From the NCBI RefSeq assembly GCF_000526495.1, contig NZ_JAGE01000001.1, forward strand, positions 1,702,501-1,766,500: DNA of 64,000 nucleotides. Direction: 5' to 3'. A program made the translations under genes and the position numbers. The stretch comes from Ruminiclostridium josui JCM 17888 (GTDB taxonomy: Bacteria > Bacillota > Clostridia > Acetivibrionales > DSM-1351). The notes beneath the pieces were generated by a model. That model saw only the letters and a list, made by a program, of their open reading frames with translations, had not been told where the DNA came from and did not search any database. This document shows, in pieces, positions 9,108 through 18,443 of this stretch; position 1 is the first letter of the stretch; each line of letters opens with the position of its first letter.

Positions 9108-9378
9108 TTTTTAAACCTCCGATTTTGGCAACAGTTCTCGGTACCTTAAAAACTACACGCCTCTATTTACAATAATTTCATTAATTTATCACTCTGTTGT
9201 CTAATTCATAGTAATATTATATGTTTGCTATTATATAATCTGAATTATTTTGTGTCAATAGAATATTTCAAAATTAATATTTTTATATTAATAGTTATTT
9301 TAAATATAATTCTGTATAGTTATGCTATATGGAAATTATATTTTAAGCTCGAATCATTATTGAATTGAAGTAATTGAC
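9108..9378. promoter_or_regulatory. Upstream region of the ligase-oxidoreductase operon
   Basis: AT-rich non-coding stretch between the ligase start and the terminator of the GH4 gene. It must contain the ligase promoter. I see no riboswitch, T-box or S-box consensus and no convincing small ORF. The ribosome site is CGGAGG just before 9107. Confidence 0.4.
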
Positions 9379-9417
9379 AAAAAAATAACTTTAAACAAAG
9401 TTTAAAGTTATTTTTTT
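9379..9417 (-). terminator. Terminator after the GH4 gene, symmetrical
   Basis: A perfect 17-bp stem (AAAAAATAACTTTAAAC and its complement) with a 3-nt loop. Both strands end in a T-run. It lies 20 bp past the GH4 stop. Confidence 0.8.
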
Positions 9418-9436
9418 GATTGCTATTCAACTGTTA

Positions 9437-10762
9437 TTATTTAAATTTGGGAAACCAACTTCCATGTGCCTCTATTAGCTCATCAACCATTTTAACTATA
9501 TTATCAAGAGTCATTTCAGCTCCCGTGTGTGGATCCAACATAGCTGCATGATAGATATGCTCTTTCTTTCTTGTAACTGCGGCTTCAATAGTTATAAGCT
9601 GGACATTAATATTGGTCATATTCATGGCAGCCAATTGTACCGGCAGCCGTCCTACCCGGCACGGATTAACACCCATGCCATCAACCATACAAGGCACTTC
9701 AACACATGCTTCGTAGGGAAGGTTTTCAATCAGCCCTCCTTTATTAATAACATTTCCACCGATTTTAAAAGGTTTATTTGTGACTATTGCCTCCATAATG
9801 TAGGATGCATATTCCCTTGATCTAATATGGTTTAGAGCCTGATTACTCATTAACTCATCCCTGCGTTTATTCCACTCTTCTATCTGATAGACACATCTTC
9901 TGGGGTATTCATCGAGAGGTATATTATATTTATCTATAAGTTCAGGATATGAAGATTTAATAAAGTAGGGATTGTACTCCGCATTGTGTTCACTTGACTC
10001 AGTGCAATAATATCCTAACTTGTCTATATACTCATATCTTACCATGTCATGATGCTTCTGGTTTTGATTTTTCTCTTTTGCACGTCTTCTAATCTCAGGG
10101 TAAAGGTCGTTTCCGTTTTTGTCATATATTTCCAGCAACCATCCCATGTGATTTATACCCGCTATCAGTTCCTTTCTTCCTTCCAATCGGTCTTCCATGC
10201 CCAAGGATTTTAGCAAATCCTCAGAACAAATTTGAACACTGTGGCATAATCCTACCGTTTTTACTCCGGTGTATCTTTGCATATATCCAGACAACATAGC
10301 CATTGGATTTGTATAATTCAGAAACCACGCGTTGGGACAAACTTCTTCCATATCCCTTGCAAAGTCTTCCATAACCGGTATTGTCCTAAGTGTACGCATT
10401 ATTCCGCCGATTCCCAGTGTATCCGCAATTGTTTGCCTTAATCCATACTTTTTGGGAATTTCAAAATCAATGATTGTACATGGATCATATCCCCCAACTT
10501 GTATTGCATTTATAACGAAGTCTGCATCCCGAAGGGCCTCCTTTCTGTTTTCCACTCCTAAATAGGTTTTTATTTTGGCCCTTCCTTTGTTTACATTCCT
10601 ATTTATCGCCTCCAGCATAATTTGAGACTCTTTGAGTCTATCACCTGCAATGTCATACAGTCGTATTTCACCATCTGCCAGAGCCTCCGTACACATACTG
10701 TCACCCAGTACATTTTTTGCAAATACAGTACTTCCTGCTCCCATAAATGTTATTTTGACCAT
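9437..10762 (-). CDS. melA: GH4 alpha-galactosidase (MelA type)
   Basis: Glycoside hydrolase family 4, 441 residues. It uses NAD and a divalent metal to cleave galactosides such as melibiose or raffinose fragments. The N-terminal Rossmann motif is TFMGAGSTVFAKN. The metal-binding Cys lies in GLCHSVQ and the His in GINHMGW. NYTNPMAM and the long insert typical of MelA are present. No signal peptide, so cytoplasmic. It is transcribed away from an AraC-type gene and ends in its own terminator. GH4 members also include alpha-glucosidases and galacturonidases, so the sugar is a family-level inference. Confidence 0.82.
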   Translation of the reverse strand: MVKITFMGAGSTVFAKNVLGDSMCTEALADGEIRLYDIAGDRLKESQIMLEAINRNVNKGRAKIKTYLGVENRKEALRDADFVINAIQVGGYDPCTIIDFEIPKKYGLRQTIADTLGIGGIMRTLRTIPVMEDFARDMEEVCPNAWFLNYTNPMAMLSGYMQRYTGVKTVGLCHSVQICSEDLLKSLGMEDRLEGRKELIAGINHMGWLLEIYDKNGNDLYPEIRRRAKEKNQNQKHHDMVRYEYIDKLGYYCTESSEHNAEYNPYFIKSSYPELIDKYNIPLDEYPRRCVYQIEEWNKRRDELMSNQALNHIRSREYASYIMEAIVTNKPFKIGGNVINKGGLIENLPYEACVEVPCMVDGMGVNPCRVGRLPVQLAAMNMTNINVQLITIEAAVTRKKEHIYHAAMLDPHTGAEMTLDNIVKMVDELIEAHGSWFPKFK

Positions 10763-10825
10763 TATTGAATCCCTCCATGCTTTTTAACTCTATCTATAGC
10801 ATACCAGAAATACATAATCCGAAAA

Positions 10826-10855
10826 TTGAATAATGTAACTTATATTTGTTATAAT
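10826..10855 (+). promoter_or_regulatory. Promoter for the AraC-type gene
   Basis: TTGAAT (10826-10831) and TATAAT (10850-10855) separated by 18 bp, about 75 bp before the start of the regulator. Confidence 0.55.
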
Positions 10856-10860
10856 GTAAC
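10831..10860. promoter_or_regulatory. Direct repeat, possible AraC-family operator
   Basis: TAATGTAAC occurs at 10831-10839 and again at 10852-10860, a 21-bp period on the same face of the helix. This is the layout expected for the two half-sites of an AraC-family dimer. The repeats overlap the regulator promoter and lie about 70-100 bp from the melA start. Confidence 0.45.
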
Positions 10861-10930
10861 CATTGCACTACTGAATATATAAAAATTTCAGTATTTGAAA
10901 GTTATTTAATACACTAAGGGAGCGTTTTAA

Positions 10931-11728
10931 ATGCACAATATTCCTCTACTGAATAAAGGTTTCAATGATATCAATCCTTTGATATGTGGGTGGGAATCAT
11001 GTAATAAGGGACATTTTTTCGGCCCTGCTTCGCGTGAATATTATCTAATTCACTATATCGTTTCAGGAAGTGGTATTTTTGAGAGAGCCGGGAAACATTA
11101 CTATTTATCCAAGGATTGTCTGTTTTTGATACGGCCCTACGAATTGACTTTTTATAAGGCCGATAATGAAAATCCGTGGGAATATATATGGATTGGGTTT
11201 AACGGAAGTTTAGCTCCTGATTTACTGAAAAACAGTGGGTTTTCTGATGATATTTGCACAATGTATATACCTTCTCTCAGAAACACATTTTTAAGCATGA
11301 AGGATGCTGAGAACATGCAGCACTCTTCAGAATTATATTTGTGCGGTAAAATCTTTGAGATGTTTTCATATTTAACGGAAGAATTCAGTCCCACCCCCAG
11401 AGGATCTGCACCAAATGTTTACTGTAAACGTGCAAAGGATTATATTATGGCCAATTACGCAAGCCATATATCTGTAGAAAGTATAGCAAATATGCTTGGT
11501 ATTGATAGAAGATATCTTTGTAGGATTTTTCGTAAACACACCAGGAATACGCCACAGGACTTTATTGTCAATTACAGGCTTGAGAAAGCGGCACTTCTTC
11601 TATCCAAACATGGGTATTCAGTAGCAGAGGCAGGAAGAAGTGCCGGTTATGACGATATTTACAATTTCTCTAAAATGTTCAAGAAAAAATATGGAATCCC
11701 CCCGTCACTTTACAGAAGTAACTTGTAA
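10931..11728 (+). CDS. AraC-family transcriptional regulator
   Basis: 265 residues. The N-terminal ~140 residues resemble an AraC-type cupin that senses a sugar (HYIVSGSGIFERAG, then FLIRPYELTFY). The C-terminal ~100 residues hold the two helix-turn-helix units (VESIANMLGIDRRYLCRIF and SVAEAGRSAGYDDIYNFSK). It is divergent from the GH4 gene and so probably controls it, in the manner of MsmR/RafR regulators. The ribosome site AAGGGAG precedes the ATG. Confidence 0.88.
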   Translation: MHNIPLLNKGFNDINPLICGWESCNKGHFFGPASREYYLIHYIVSGSGIFERAGKHYYLSKDCLFLIRPYELTFYKADNENPWEYIWIGFNGSLAPDLLKNSGFSDDICTMYIPSLRNTFLSMKDAENMQHSSELYLCGKIFEMFSYLTEEFSPTPRGSAPNVYCKRAKDYIMANYASHISVESIANMLGIDRRYLCRIFRKHTRNTPQDFIVNYRLEKAALLLSKHGYSVAEAGRSAGYDDIYNFSKMFKKKYGIPPSLYRSNL

Positions 11729-11829
11729 GCAATTTTGCTGGCTTTTTTTTAATTTGATTTTGTTGGTGACATGACAAAATTATAGGTCTATAATAATAGT
11801 TTAAATACTTTTTATACGAGGTCATATTC

Positions 11830-13191
11830 ATGAAAAAGTTTAGGCTAAATAAAGAAATTGACAAAGAAATTATCGGTCTTGCCTGGCCTTCTATAACTGA
11901 GCAAATTCTGGAAATGCTAGTAGGTATTATTTCTACTGTATTCATGAGCTGGATTGGTACTCAAGCCCTGGCAGGGGTCGGTATGGTCAACATGCTCATC
12001 AACTTCCTGCAGACTGTCTTTTCAGGCTTATCAATAGGTACCACAGTCGTTATAGCAAGGGTAACCGGGGAAGGAAATCACGCAGAGGCCAAAAGGACTT
12101 TGGTTCAGTCCGGATACATGGCTCTCGTTGTAGGAATATTTCTAATGGTAACAGGAAAAATCTTTTCTAATCCTATTCTCAATTTATTTCTAGGTAAAGC
12201 AGAGATACAGGTTTTTAACCATGGACTAACTTATTTTAATATTATTTTATTTAGTCTTCCATTTTTTGTTCTTGACATTATTGTATCAGGAGCAATGAGA
12301 GGTGCCGGGGATACAAAGACTCCTATGTATATTACAGGAGGAGTAAACATAATAAATATAATACTTAATACTATTTTGATTTTTGGTGTACCGTTTCTTA
12401 ATATACCAGGTATGGGTGTGGCTGGGTCTGCCATTGCCGTAACTGCTTCCAGAATCATCGGTGTAACTGCAAGGGTCCTCGTCCTTTACAATCGAAAGGG
12501 ACTCAAACTTAATCTAAGTCTAAAAGATGACTACAGCATAAAACCGCAGTTAATGAAAAGAATTGTAAATATTGGTGTCCCGGGATTTATTGAGCAGGCA
12601 GTAATGCAAGGCGGTTTCCTAGTTCTTCAGCTTATTATTGTAACCATGGGTACAGTTGCCATGGCGGCCTACCAAATCGGAATCAACATCAATGCCATTG
12701 CATTTTTCCCCATATTCGGGTTTGCCATAGCAAATACAACCCTTGTTGGGCAGAGCCTTGGTGAAAAGAACTATGACAAAGCAAATAATTATTCCTATGA
12801 GAGCTTAAAAATCACCATTCTCTTTGGCTTTGTTCTTGGTATTCTTATGTTTGTATTTGCTCCTCTATTGGCCCGAATATATTCCGATGAGCCAGAAGTA
12901 ATAAAGGAATCTGTTATGATTGTAAGGACTTTTGGTGTTCTGGAACCTCTCCTTGCCGTTCTCAATATTTGTTCGGCAACGCTGAAAGCTGCCGGTGATA
13001 TTAATTATGTTATGATTACATCTTTTGTAGGTTTATGGGTTCTAAGAGTATTGCCTTCATACACCCTGGACAGGGTTCTTGGTTTAGGGCTTATCGCTGT
13101 TATGATTGGTATCTTTTTGGATTTCTGTACACGTTCTGTTATGTACCTTTTGCGAATGAATAAAGGCGATTGGAAATATTTAAAAGTATAA
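11830..13191 (+). CDS. MATE-family multidrug/cation efflux transporter
   Basis: Integral membrane antiporter of 453 residues with about 12 hydrophobic helices in two similar halves, the MatE layout. WPSITEQILEMLVG lies at the N-terminus and SGAMRGAGDTKTPM, the family signature region, in the first half. It would export organic cations or metabolites using a Na+ or H+ gradient. It begins about 100 bp after the AraC gene on the same strand and has its own GAGG site. A link to galactoside use is not obvious. Confidence 0.88.
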   Translation: MKKFRLNKEIDKEIIGLAWPSITEQILEMLVGIISTVFMSWIGTQALAGVGMVNMLINFLQTVFSGLSIGTTVVIARVTGEGNHAEAKRTLVQSGYMALVVGIFLMVTGKIFSNPILNLFLGKAEIQVFNHGLTYFNIILFSLPFFVLDIIVSGAMRGAGDTKTPMYITGGVNIINIILNTILIFGVPFLNIPGMGVAGSAIAVTASRIIGVTARVLVLYNRKGLKLNLSLKDDYSIKPQLMKRIVNIGVPGFIEQAVMQGGFLVLQLIIVTMGTVAMAAYQIGININAIAFFPIFGFAIANTTLVGQSLGEKNYDKANNYSYESLKITILFGFVLGILMFVFAPLLARIYSDEPEVIKESVMIVRTFGVLEPLLAVLNICSATLKAAGDINYVMITSFVGLWVLRVLPSYTLDRVLGLGLIAVMIGIFLDFCTRSVMYLLRMNKGDWKYLKV

Positions 13192-13203
13192 CTCATAAAA
13201 AAA

Positions 13204-13238
13204 CCCCCTACGTATGGATTTCTTCATGCGTAGGGATT
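13204..13238 (+). terminator. Terminator after the MATE gene
   Basis: CCCTACGTATG and CATGCGTAGGG pair around a short loop, followed by ATTTT. It lies 13 bp past the MATE stop. Confidence 0.65.
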
Positions 13239-13360
13239 TTAGAAGGAAATATATCTATTTTTAGTTGGTTTTCAGATATGGTTTTTACAGGTTCTAATCC
13301 AAAAATATTTAACCTGTCTAAAATAGACCTACTGCTTTCTATTTGGTTCTTTATAAGCAA
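13208..13360 (-). pseudogene. Possible 50-codon remnant or small ORF, unrecognised
   Basis: An open frame from TTG at 13360 to TAG at 13208. It reads like protein (for example SRSILDRLNIFGLEPVKTI), but has no ribosome site and a stop immediately before the TTG. Its end overlaps the MATE terminator hairpin. It could be a leftover C-terminus of a lost gene or chance. I do not recognise it. Confidence 0.2.
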
Positions 13361-13612
13361 TTAGGAATTATTATATTTTTATAACCATATTGAATGTGAG
13401 GAATATATAATACGAAAGGTAATTTCAAAACTTACTGATAAGTGTTACGAAAAATTTCAATAAATAATATAGAAAATTAGTAATCTATGTAACAATATAT
13501 ATTTTATACCATTTAATGTAATTGTGCAAGACTTTTTCTCTGTCTTTTATAATACACTTTTAGTAATTGTAATTAATTACCATTTCAGCTTAAAATTGTT
13601 ACTCTGTGAGTT
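13361..13612. other. AT-rich non-coding gap between MATE and xylA
   Basis: No gene, RNA motif or repeat is apparent here. The two flanking genes converge on this gap, so no promoter is required. Confidence 0.4.
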
Positions 13613-13650
13613 AAAGAACCTCTTGAACAATAGCGTTCAAGAGGTTCTTT
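13613..13650 (-). terminator. Terminator of the xyl operon
   Basis: A 16-bp perfect stem (AAAGAACCTCTTGAAC and its complement) around a 6-nt loop, 16 bp past the xylA stop on the minus strand. Confidence 0.8.
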
Positions 13651-13666
13651 CTTATAAGTTTAAAGC

Positions 13667-14983
13667 TTATGCTTCGAGAATATATTGATTTAATAAAGCT
13701 TCCAACATTTCCTGACGTCCGGACTTGTTCTGAATCTTTACGTTGAGTGCGTGTTGCTCTAATTCTTTAAAGCCAACTTTTCCTTCAACGATATCTTTTC
13801 CGATACCTGTTGTGTAGCTTGAATATCTGTCTGCAACAAATGCATCAAACTTACCGTCTTCTATGATCTTGTTAGCTATGATCAGACCTTTTGCAAAAGT
13901 ATCCATACCTGCAATATGTCCGTAGAACAAGTCAACGGGTTCAAACGATCCTCTTCTAACTTTTGAGTCAAAGTTCAGACCACCCTTTTTCAATCCGCCG
14001 GCTTTTAATACTTCCACCATTGCAAGAGTTGCATCATACAGGTTTGTTGGGAATTGGTCTGTATCCCATCCGAGCATTACGTCACCTTGGTTAGCATCGA
14101 TACTTCCAAGCATATTGTTGATTCTACACATAGCAAGCTCATGCTGGAATGTATGTCCTGCTAAAGTAGCATGGTTAGCTTCAATGTTCATCTTGAAGTA
14201 TGGGTCTAATCCGTATGTCTTCAAGAAACCGATAACTGTAGCTGTATCAAAGTCATATTGATGCTTAGTTGGTTCCTTTGGCTTTGGCTCGATTAAGAAC
14301 TGTCCATCAAAACCAATTTCCTTAGCATAGTCAACAGCCATTTTTAAGAATCTTGCCAAATTGTCAAGTTCCAACTTCATATCTGTATTCAATAGAGTTT
14401 CGTAACCTTCTCTACCACCCCAGAATACGTAGTTTTCTCCGCCTAATTCTTTTGTAATTTCCATTGCCTTCTTTACCTGAGCTGCTGCATATGCAAATAT
14501 GTCAGCATTTGGTGAAGTTGAAGCACCATGCATAAATCTAGGATTTCCGAAAGCATTTGTAGTTCCCCATAATAATTTTACTGGGCTTGATTTCATTCTA
14601 TCTTTTATTACTGAAACTATTACATCAAGATTTTTGTTAGTTTCAGCGAGTGTGTCACCTTCTGGAGCGATATCTCTGTCATGGAAAGCGAAGAAAGGAG
14701 CTCCAAGCTTTTCAATGAATTCAAAGTTTGCTTCAACTTTGTATTTTGCAATTTCCAGTGGATCAGACATTGTGTTCCAAGGTCTTACATATGATCCTGC
14801 ACCGAACATGTCCGCACCCGGTGCTGCAAAAGTGTGCCAATACGCTACTGCAAATCTCAGATGTTCTTCCATTGTCTTTCCGCCAATAACTGCTTTAGGA
14901 TCGTAATACTTAAATGCTAATGGATTATCCGATCCGCTTCCTTCAAACTTGATTTTTGAAATACCGCTAAATACTTCTGACAT
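13667..14983 (-). CDS. xylA: Xylose isomerase
   Basis: D-xylose to D-xylulose, cytoplasmic, metal-dependent TIM barrel of 438 residues, the size of class II xylose isomerases. Visible signatures are [12 protein letters not shown] (catalytic His/Asp), [29 protein letters not shown] and [10 protein letters not shown] (metal ligands). The start is the ATG giving [10 protein letters not shown], since CGGAGGG precedes it. The frame stays open upstream into the end of xylR but has no ribosome site there. It is the last gene of xylB-xylR-xylA. Confidence 0.96.
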   Translation of the reverse strand: MSEVFSGISKIKFEGSGSDNPLAFKYYDPKAVIGGKTMEEHLRFAVAYWHTFAAPGADMFGAGSYVRPWNTMSDPLEIAKYKVEANFEFIEKLGAPFFAFHDRDIAPEGDTLAETNKNLDVIVSVIKDRMKSSPVKLLWGTTNAFGNPRFMHGASTSPNADIFAYAAAQVKKAMEITKELGGENYVFWGGREGYETLLNTDMKLELDNLARFLKMAVDYAKEIGFDGQFLIEPKPKEPTKHQYDFDTATVIGFLKTYGLDPYFKMNIEANHATLAGHTFQHELAMCRINNMLGSIDANQGDVMLGWDTDQFPTNLYDATLAMVEVLKAGGLKKGGLNFDSKVRRGSFEPVDLFYGHIAGMDTFAKGLIIANKIIEDGKFDAFVADRYSSYTTGIGKDIVEGKVGFKELEQHALNVKIQNKSGRQEMLEALLNQYILEA

Positions 14984-15041
14984 ATTAAATCCCTCCGTTT
15001 GATTATTTTTTTGTTTCCTAACACTTTCAAATATATTAAAC

Positions 15042-16241
15042 CTATAGCCTGTAGCCAAAGAGCTTTTTTAATGGAATTATAGCTGCACCCAAAGCCGATG
15101 AATCCTCTCCGATTTTTGATGCTACTATTTCTACTCTGGAGGCCGGATACTTGAGTGCCTTAGCTGATGCAATACTTTTTATATGCTCCATGATATCTTC
15201 TGAAAATTTGGCCAATTCTTTTCCAAGAACTATTTTAGAAGGATTTACAGTATTTATAAGGTTTGCTATTGCAAGTCCCAAATATCCCGCTGACTCTACC
15301 AGAATTATTCTGGCTGACTCGTTTCCTTCACCTGCCAGTCTAAAAATATCATCCACAGTTATTGCTTCAATGTTATCAAAATCTGTTATCAAACCTTGCC
15401 TTACCAATTTTTGTGCCTTTTCTACCATAGTTCTTGCCGAAACTAATGCTTCAAGGCAACCATAGTTTCCGCAGGCACATCTTGGCCCGTTCTGGTCAAC
15501 TGTTATATGACCTATTTCACCTGCACTTCCACAACATCCCCTATACAGATTTCCGGCTGCAAATATACTGGAGCCAATTCCTGACTTCATATTTATGCAT
15601 ACAAAATCGCCTTCATCTATACAGCATCCTATCCAATTTTCACATATTGCAGAACACATTGCTTCATTGTCAACATATATAGGAAAGTCACCTATTCTAT
15701 CCATCATGTGTTCCAAATCTACCCGCTCCCAACCAAGATTTGGGGCAAATATTATCTCATGTGTAAAATTGTCAACCATACCCGGAACGGATACTCCCAC
15801 TCCCAGTAATCTTTCATGTTCAATGTTGTGGTTATTAATAATTTCAGATATCTTTTCATCTATAAGCTGTATTGACTCTGAGGGAGCATGGGCAAAATCA
15901 CAAGAGATCTTATCTCTGAATTCAACCTGCCCGGTGATATCCATTAAAATAAAACGAATATAATCAATGTCAATGTCCACACCTATGGAAAAATAGCTTC
16001 CCGGGGTTAATTCATACAGTATTGGCCTCCTGCCGCCCTTGGATGTTCCTATTCCTGCTTCACGAATGTACCCTTTGTCAAGCAGATTTGTAACTATTGT
16101 CCCACATGCAGTAGGTGAAAGTCCGGTTATTTGTGCAAGCTCAGCTTTTGACACCTGCTTGTTTTTTCTTATCAATTCAAGTAATGATGTCTCATTAATC
16201 TCTTTTAATAGCTTATTATTTCCGGCTTTACCCAACCTCAT
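15042..16241 (-). CDS. xylR: ROK-family transcriptional regulator, XylR type
   Basis: 399 residues. The N-terminal winged helix ([23 protein letters not shown]) is followed by a ROK sugar-kinase-like domain ([25 protein letters not shown], and the zinc site [11 protein letters not shown]). Such proteins repress xylose genes until xylose binds. Its place between xylulokinase and xylose isomerase supports that role. GGGGG precedes the ATG. Candidate operators are described at 17842-17874 and 17918-17938. Confidence 0.88.
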   Translation of the reverse strand: MRLGKAGNNKLLKEINETSLLELIRKNKQVSKAELAQITGLSPTACGTIVTNLLDKGYIREAGIGTSKGGRRPILYELTPGSYFSIGVDIDIDYIRFILMDITGQVEFRDKISCDFAHAPSESIQLIDEKISEIINNHNIEHERLLGVGVSVPGMVDNFTHEIIFAPNLGWERVDLEHMMDRIGDFPIYVDNEAMCSAICENWIGCCIDEGDFVCINMKSGIGSSIFAAGNLYRGCCGSAGEIGHITVDQNGPRCACGNYGCLEALVSARTMVEKAQKLVRQGLITDFDNIEAITVDDIFRLAGEGNESARIILVESAGYLGLAIANLINTVNPSKIVLGKELAKFSEDIMEHIKSIASAKALKYPASRVEIVASKIGEDSSALGAAIIPLKKLFGYRL

Positions 16242-16265
16242 AAATCAACCCCCATATACTGTAAC

Positions 16266-16287
16266 TTATACAGAACTAACTGTATAA
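16266..16287. promoter_or_regulatory. Inverted repeat between xylB and xylR
   Basis: TTATACAG (16266-16273) and CTGTATAA (16280-16287) form perfect 8-bp arms with a 6-bp spacer, just past the xylB stop and 25 bp before xylR. It may be an internal operator for xylR or a weak RNA hairpin. Confidence 0.3.
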
Positions 16288-16290
16288 ATC

Positions 16291-17820
16291 TTATTTCAAT
16301 ATTGTGCTTAGCTGGGTAAAATCATCTTTTAATGATTTGTAAAGTTTAGTGTATAGTTTATAGAAATCATCATATTGGCTTATTCTTTCTTGTATTGGAG
16401 CAAGTGTATCCTTTACCTTTATTACATCTTCACAGGCTTGAGGAACACTGTCATATATACCTGCACCAACTCCTGCAAGAATTGCTACACCTAAAGCTGG
16501 TCCTTCATCAGAACGAATACGATTTATATTTGTTCCGAATACATCAGCCTGCATTTGTCTCCAGATTCCGCTTTTTACGCCTCCACCTGAAGCTCTTACC
16601 TCTGATACATCTACTCCCATTCCTTTAATGATTTCAAGACAATCCCTCAAGCTGAAGGTTACTCCTTCCATTATTGAACGGATAAAGTGAGGTTTTGTGT
16701 GCTTTGCAGTAAGACCGAAGAATACACCTTTTGCGTTTGGATCAAGGTGAGGAGTTCTTTCTCCCATCAAATATGGAAGATAAATAAGTCCTTCACTGCA
16801 AGGTTTTATAGTTTCAGCTTCCGCATCAAGGAGCTTATATACATCAATGTCTGATAGTTCAGAAGTCATCATTTCTTCCATGCAGAAGGTATCCCTGAAC
16901 CATTTCAGTGAAAGTCCCGCACCTTGTGTAACACCCATTACATGGTAGGTATTAGGTACAGCATGGCAGAATGTATGCACTCTTCCAAGAGGGTCTATTG
17001 TAAGCTTGTCTGTATAAGCAAAAACAACACCTGATGTTCCGATTGTCGATGATACTATACCTGATTTAACAATACCGTTTCCAACTGCACCTGCAGCCTG
17101 GTCGCCAGCACCGCCTACTACAATTGTTCCAGCATTAAGTCCTGTCTGTTCTGCTGCTGATGAAGTAACCTTTCCGGTAACTTCCTGAGATTCGTACATT
17201 TTACCAAGCATTGAAGTTGATAATCCCAATTTATCGAGAACTTCTGTACTCCATTCTCTCTTTGCGATATTCATCAACTGCATACCACTGGCATCAGAAA
17301 CCTCAGTAGCGTATTCTCCTGTTAATCTGAATCTGATATAGTCTTTTGGTAACAATATCTTTGCAACCTTTTCGAATATCTGGGGTTCGTTATTCTTAAC
17401 CCACATGATTTTTGAAGCAGTAAAACCTGTAAGTGCTGGGTTTGCAGTAATTTCTATCAATCTTTCTTTACCGATGAGGTCAGTAATCTGATCACATTCA
17501 GCAGCACTTCTCTGATCGCACCAAATTATTGCATTTCTTAATACTTTGTCATCCTTATCCAGTAAAACGGCTCCATGCATCTGTCCGGACAATCCAACGC
17601 CCTTAACCTCTCTTTTATCAACGCCACTTTTTAACATGACATTATTTATACTTTCGCATGTGCCTTTCCACCATTCTTCAGGATCCTGTTCAGCCCAGCC
17701 AAGGTCAGGCTGATAAAGAGGATATTCAACTGTAGAGCTTGCAACAGGCTTTCCTGCCTCATCAAATAATACTGTTTTTACACCCGATGTTCCTAGATCA
17801 ATACCAATAAGAAAAGACAA
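16291..17820 (-). CDS. xylB: Xylulokinase
   Basis: ATP + D-xylulose to xylulose 5-phosphate, 509 residues, FGGY family. The N-terminal motif IGIDLGTSGVKTVLFD binds phosphate. GLSGQMHGAVLLD and the IIWCDQRS segment are typical xylulokinase signatures. The C-terminal GGGVKSGIWRQM region binds ATP. The start codon appears to be TTG at 17820, 8 bp after GGGGG. It is first in the xylB-xylR-xylA operon. Confidence 0.95.
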   Translation of the reverse strand: MSFLIGIDLGTSGVKTVLFDEAGKPVASSTVEYPLYQPDLGWAEQDPEEWWKGTCESINNVMLKSGVDKREVKGVGLSGQMHGAVLLDKDDKVLRNAIIWCDQRSAAECDQITDLIGKERLIEITANPALTGFTASKIMWVKNNEPQIFEKVAKILLPKDYIRFRLTGEYATEVSDASGMQLMNIAKREWSTEVLDKLGLSTSMLGKMYESQEVTGKVTSSAAEQTGLNAGTIVVGGAGDQAAGAVGNGIVKSGIVSSTIGTSGVVFAYTDKLTIDPLGRVHTFCHAVPNTYHVMGVTQGAGLSLKWFRDTFCMEEMMTSELSDIDVYKLLDAEAETIKPCSEGLIYLPYLMGERTPHLDPNAKGVFFGLTAKHTKPHFIRSIMEGVTFSLRDCLEIIKGMGVDVSEVRASGGGVKSGIWRQMQADVFGTNINRIRSDEGPALGVAILAGVGAGIYDSVPQACEDVIKVKDTLAPIQERISQYDDFYKLYTKLYKSLKDDFTQLSTILK

Positions 17821-17841
17821 TGTTTAGTCCCCCTCTCCAAA

Positions 17842-17874
17842 GTATACTTTATAATATTATATTATAAAGTATAC
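17842..17874. promoter_or_regulatory. 33-bp palindrome over the xyl promoter -10 region
   Basis: Perfect 16-bp arms (GTATACTTTATAATAT and its complement) around one central base. It covers the -10 hexamer and the expected transcription start. Only about half would be in the mRNA, so it is more likely a DNA operator than an RNA hairpin. Confidence 0.6.
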
Positions 17875-17896
17875 CAAGCTATGATAGATTTGTCAA
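17868..17896 (-). promoter_or_regulatory. Promoter of the xylB-xylR-xylA operon
   Basis: On the minus strand TTGACA (17891-17896) and TATACT (17868-17873) are separated by exactly 17 bp. The xylB start lies about 48 bp downstream. Confidence 0.75.
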
Positions 17897-17917
17897 AATA
17901 TATTTCGGTTTTACAGC

Positions 17918-17938
17918 TTAGTTTTTGTACAAACTTTA
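17918..17938. promoter_or_regulatory. Candidate XylR operator upstream of the -35
   Basis: The site TTAGTTTTTGTACAAACTTTA has a central perfect 10-bp palindrome TTTGTACAAA. It resembles the TTAGTTTG...CAAACTAA-type sites I recall for Firmicute ROK XylR proteins. The match is by eye only. Confidence 0.45.
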
Positions 17939-18082
17939 CAAAGAATCCTAATCAGATATTCATGTTTATGGTTTGCAAATTTTTTATTTAAATACATAAA
18001 TCATAACTTTTTTTGTGATAAAAATAAAAAAGAGCAGAACCATTAGTTCCACCCCATAGTAATAATAAAATGTATTTTTGTT

Positions 18083-18340
18083 TTAAAATAATGTTATTTC
18101 GAACTTGTCAAATTTAATTTCCTCACCGAAGTGATCTCCATTAAAACTGGTTTTTCTATATAATCCAAAATCCGTGGTATTCTTTTTAAGCCAAATGGGA
18201 ACTTCTATATCAAGTTTTTTGCAAACCTGAATAAGGCATTCCTCCAGTTGGTCCCTGAAATCCTCGGATGTTCCCTGTGGTTCAGCCCACGCTTCATTTA
18301 TAAGTTTTCCTTGCTTAATTATTCTGCCATAGAGCTTCAA
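18083..18340 (-). CDS. Conserved-looking hypothetical protein, 85 aa
   Basis: A small soluble protein without signal peptide or membrane helix. It likely starts at TTG 18340, 10 bp after AAGGGG. Charged and hydrophobic residues alternate in a compact-domain manner (DFRDQLEECLIQVCKKLDIEVPIWL). It lies about 100 bp downstream of cimA on the same strand and could be its last operon member. I do not recognise the family and assign no function. Confidence 0.6.
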   Translation of the reverse strand: MKLYGRIIKQGKLINEAWAEPQGTSEDFRDQLEECLIQVCKKLDIEVPIWLKKNTTDFGLYRKTSFNGDHFGEEIKFDKFEITLF

Positions 18341-18443
18341 TTGATTTGATCCCCTTATATATTAGTTTTACTTTTAATACTATTATACAGTAAATCAAAA
18401 AAAATTCAGCCCACATTTATATATATTTGTAAAAATTGTTATT

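Noticed and set aside
17842-17874. 33-bp palindrome as an RNA terminator or attenuator
   Set aside because: It overlaps the -10 box, so most of one arm would not be transcribed.
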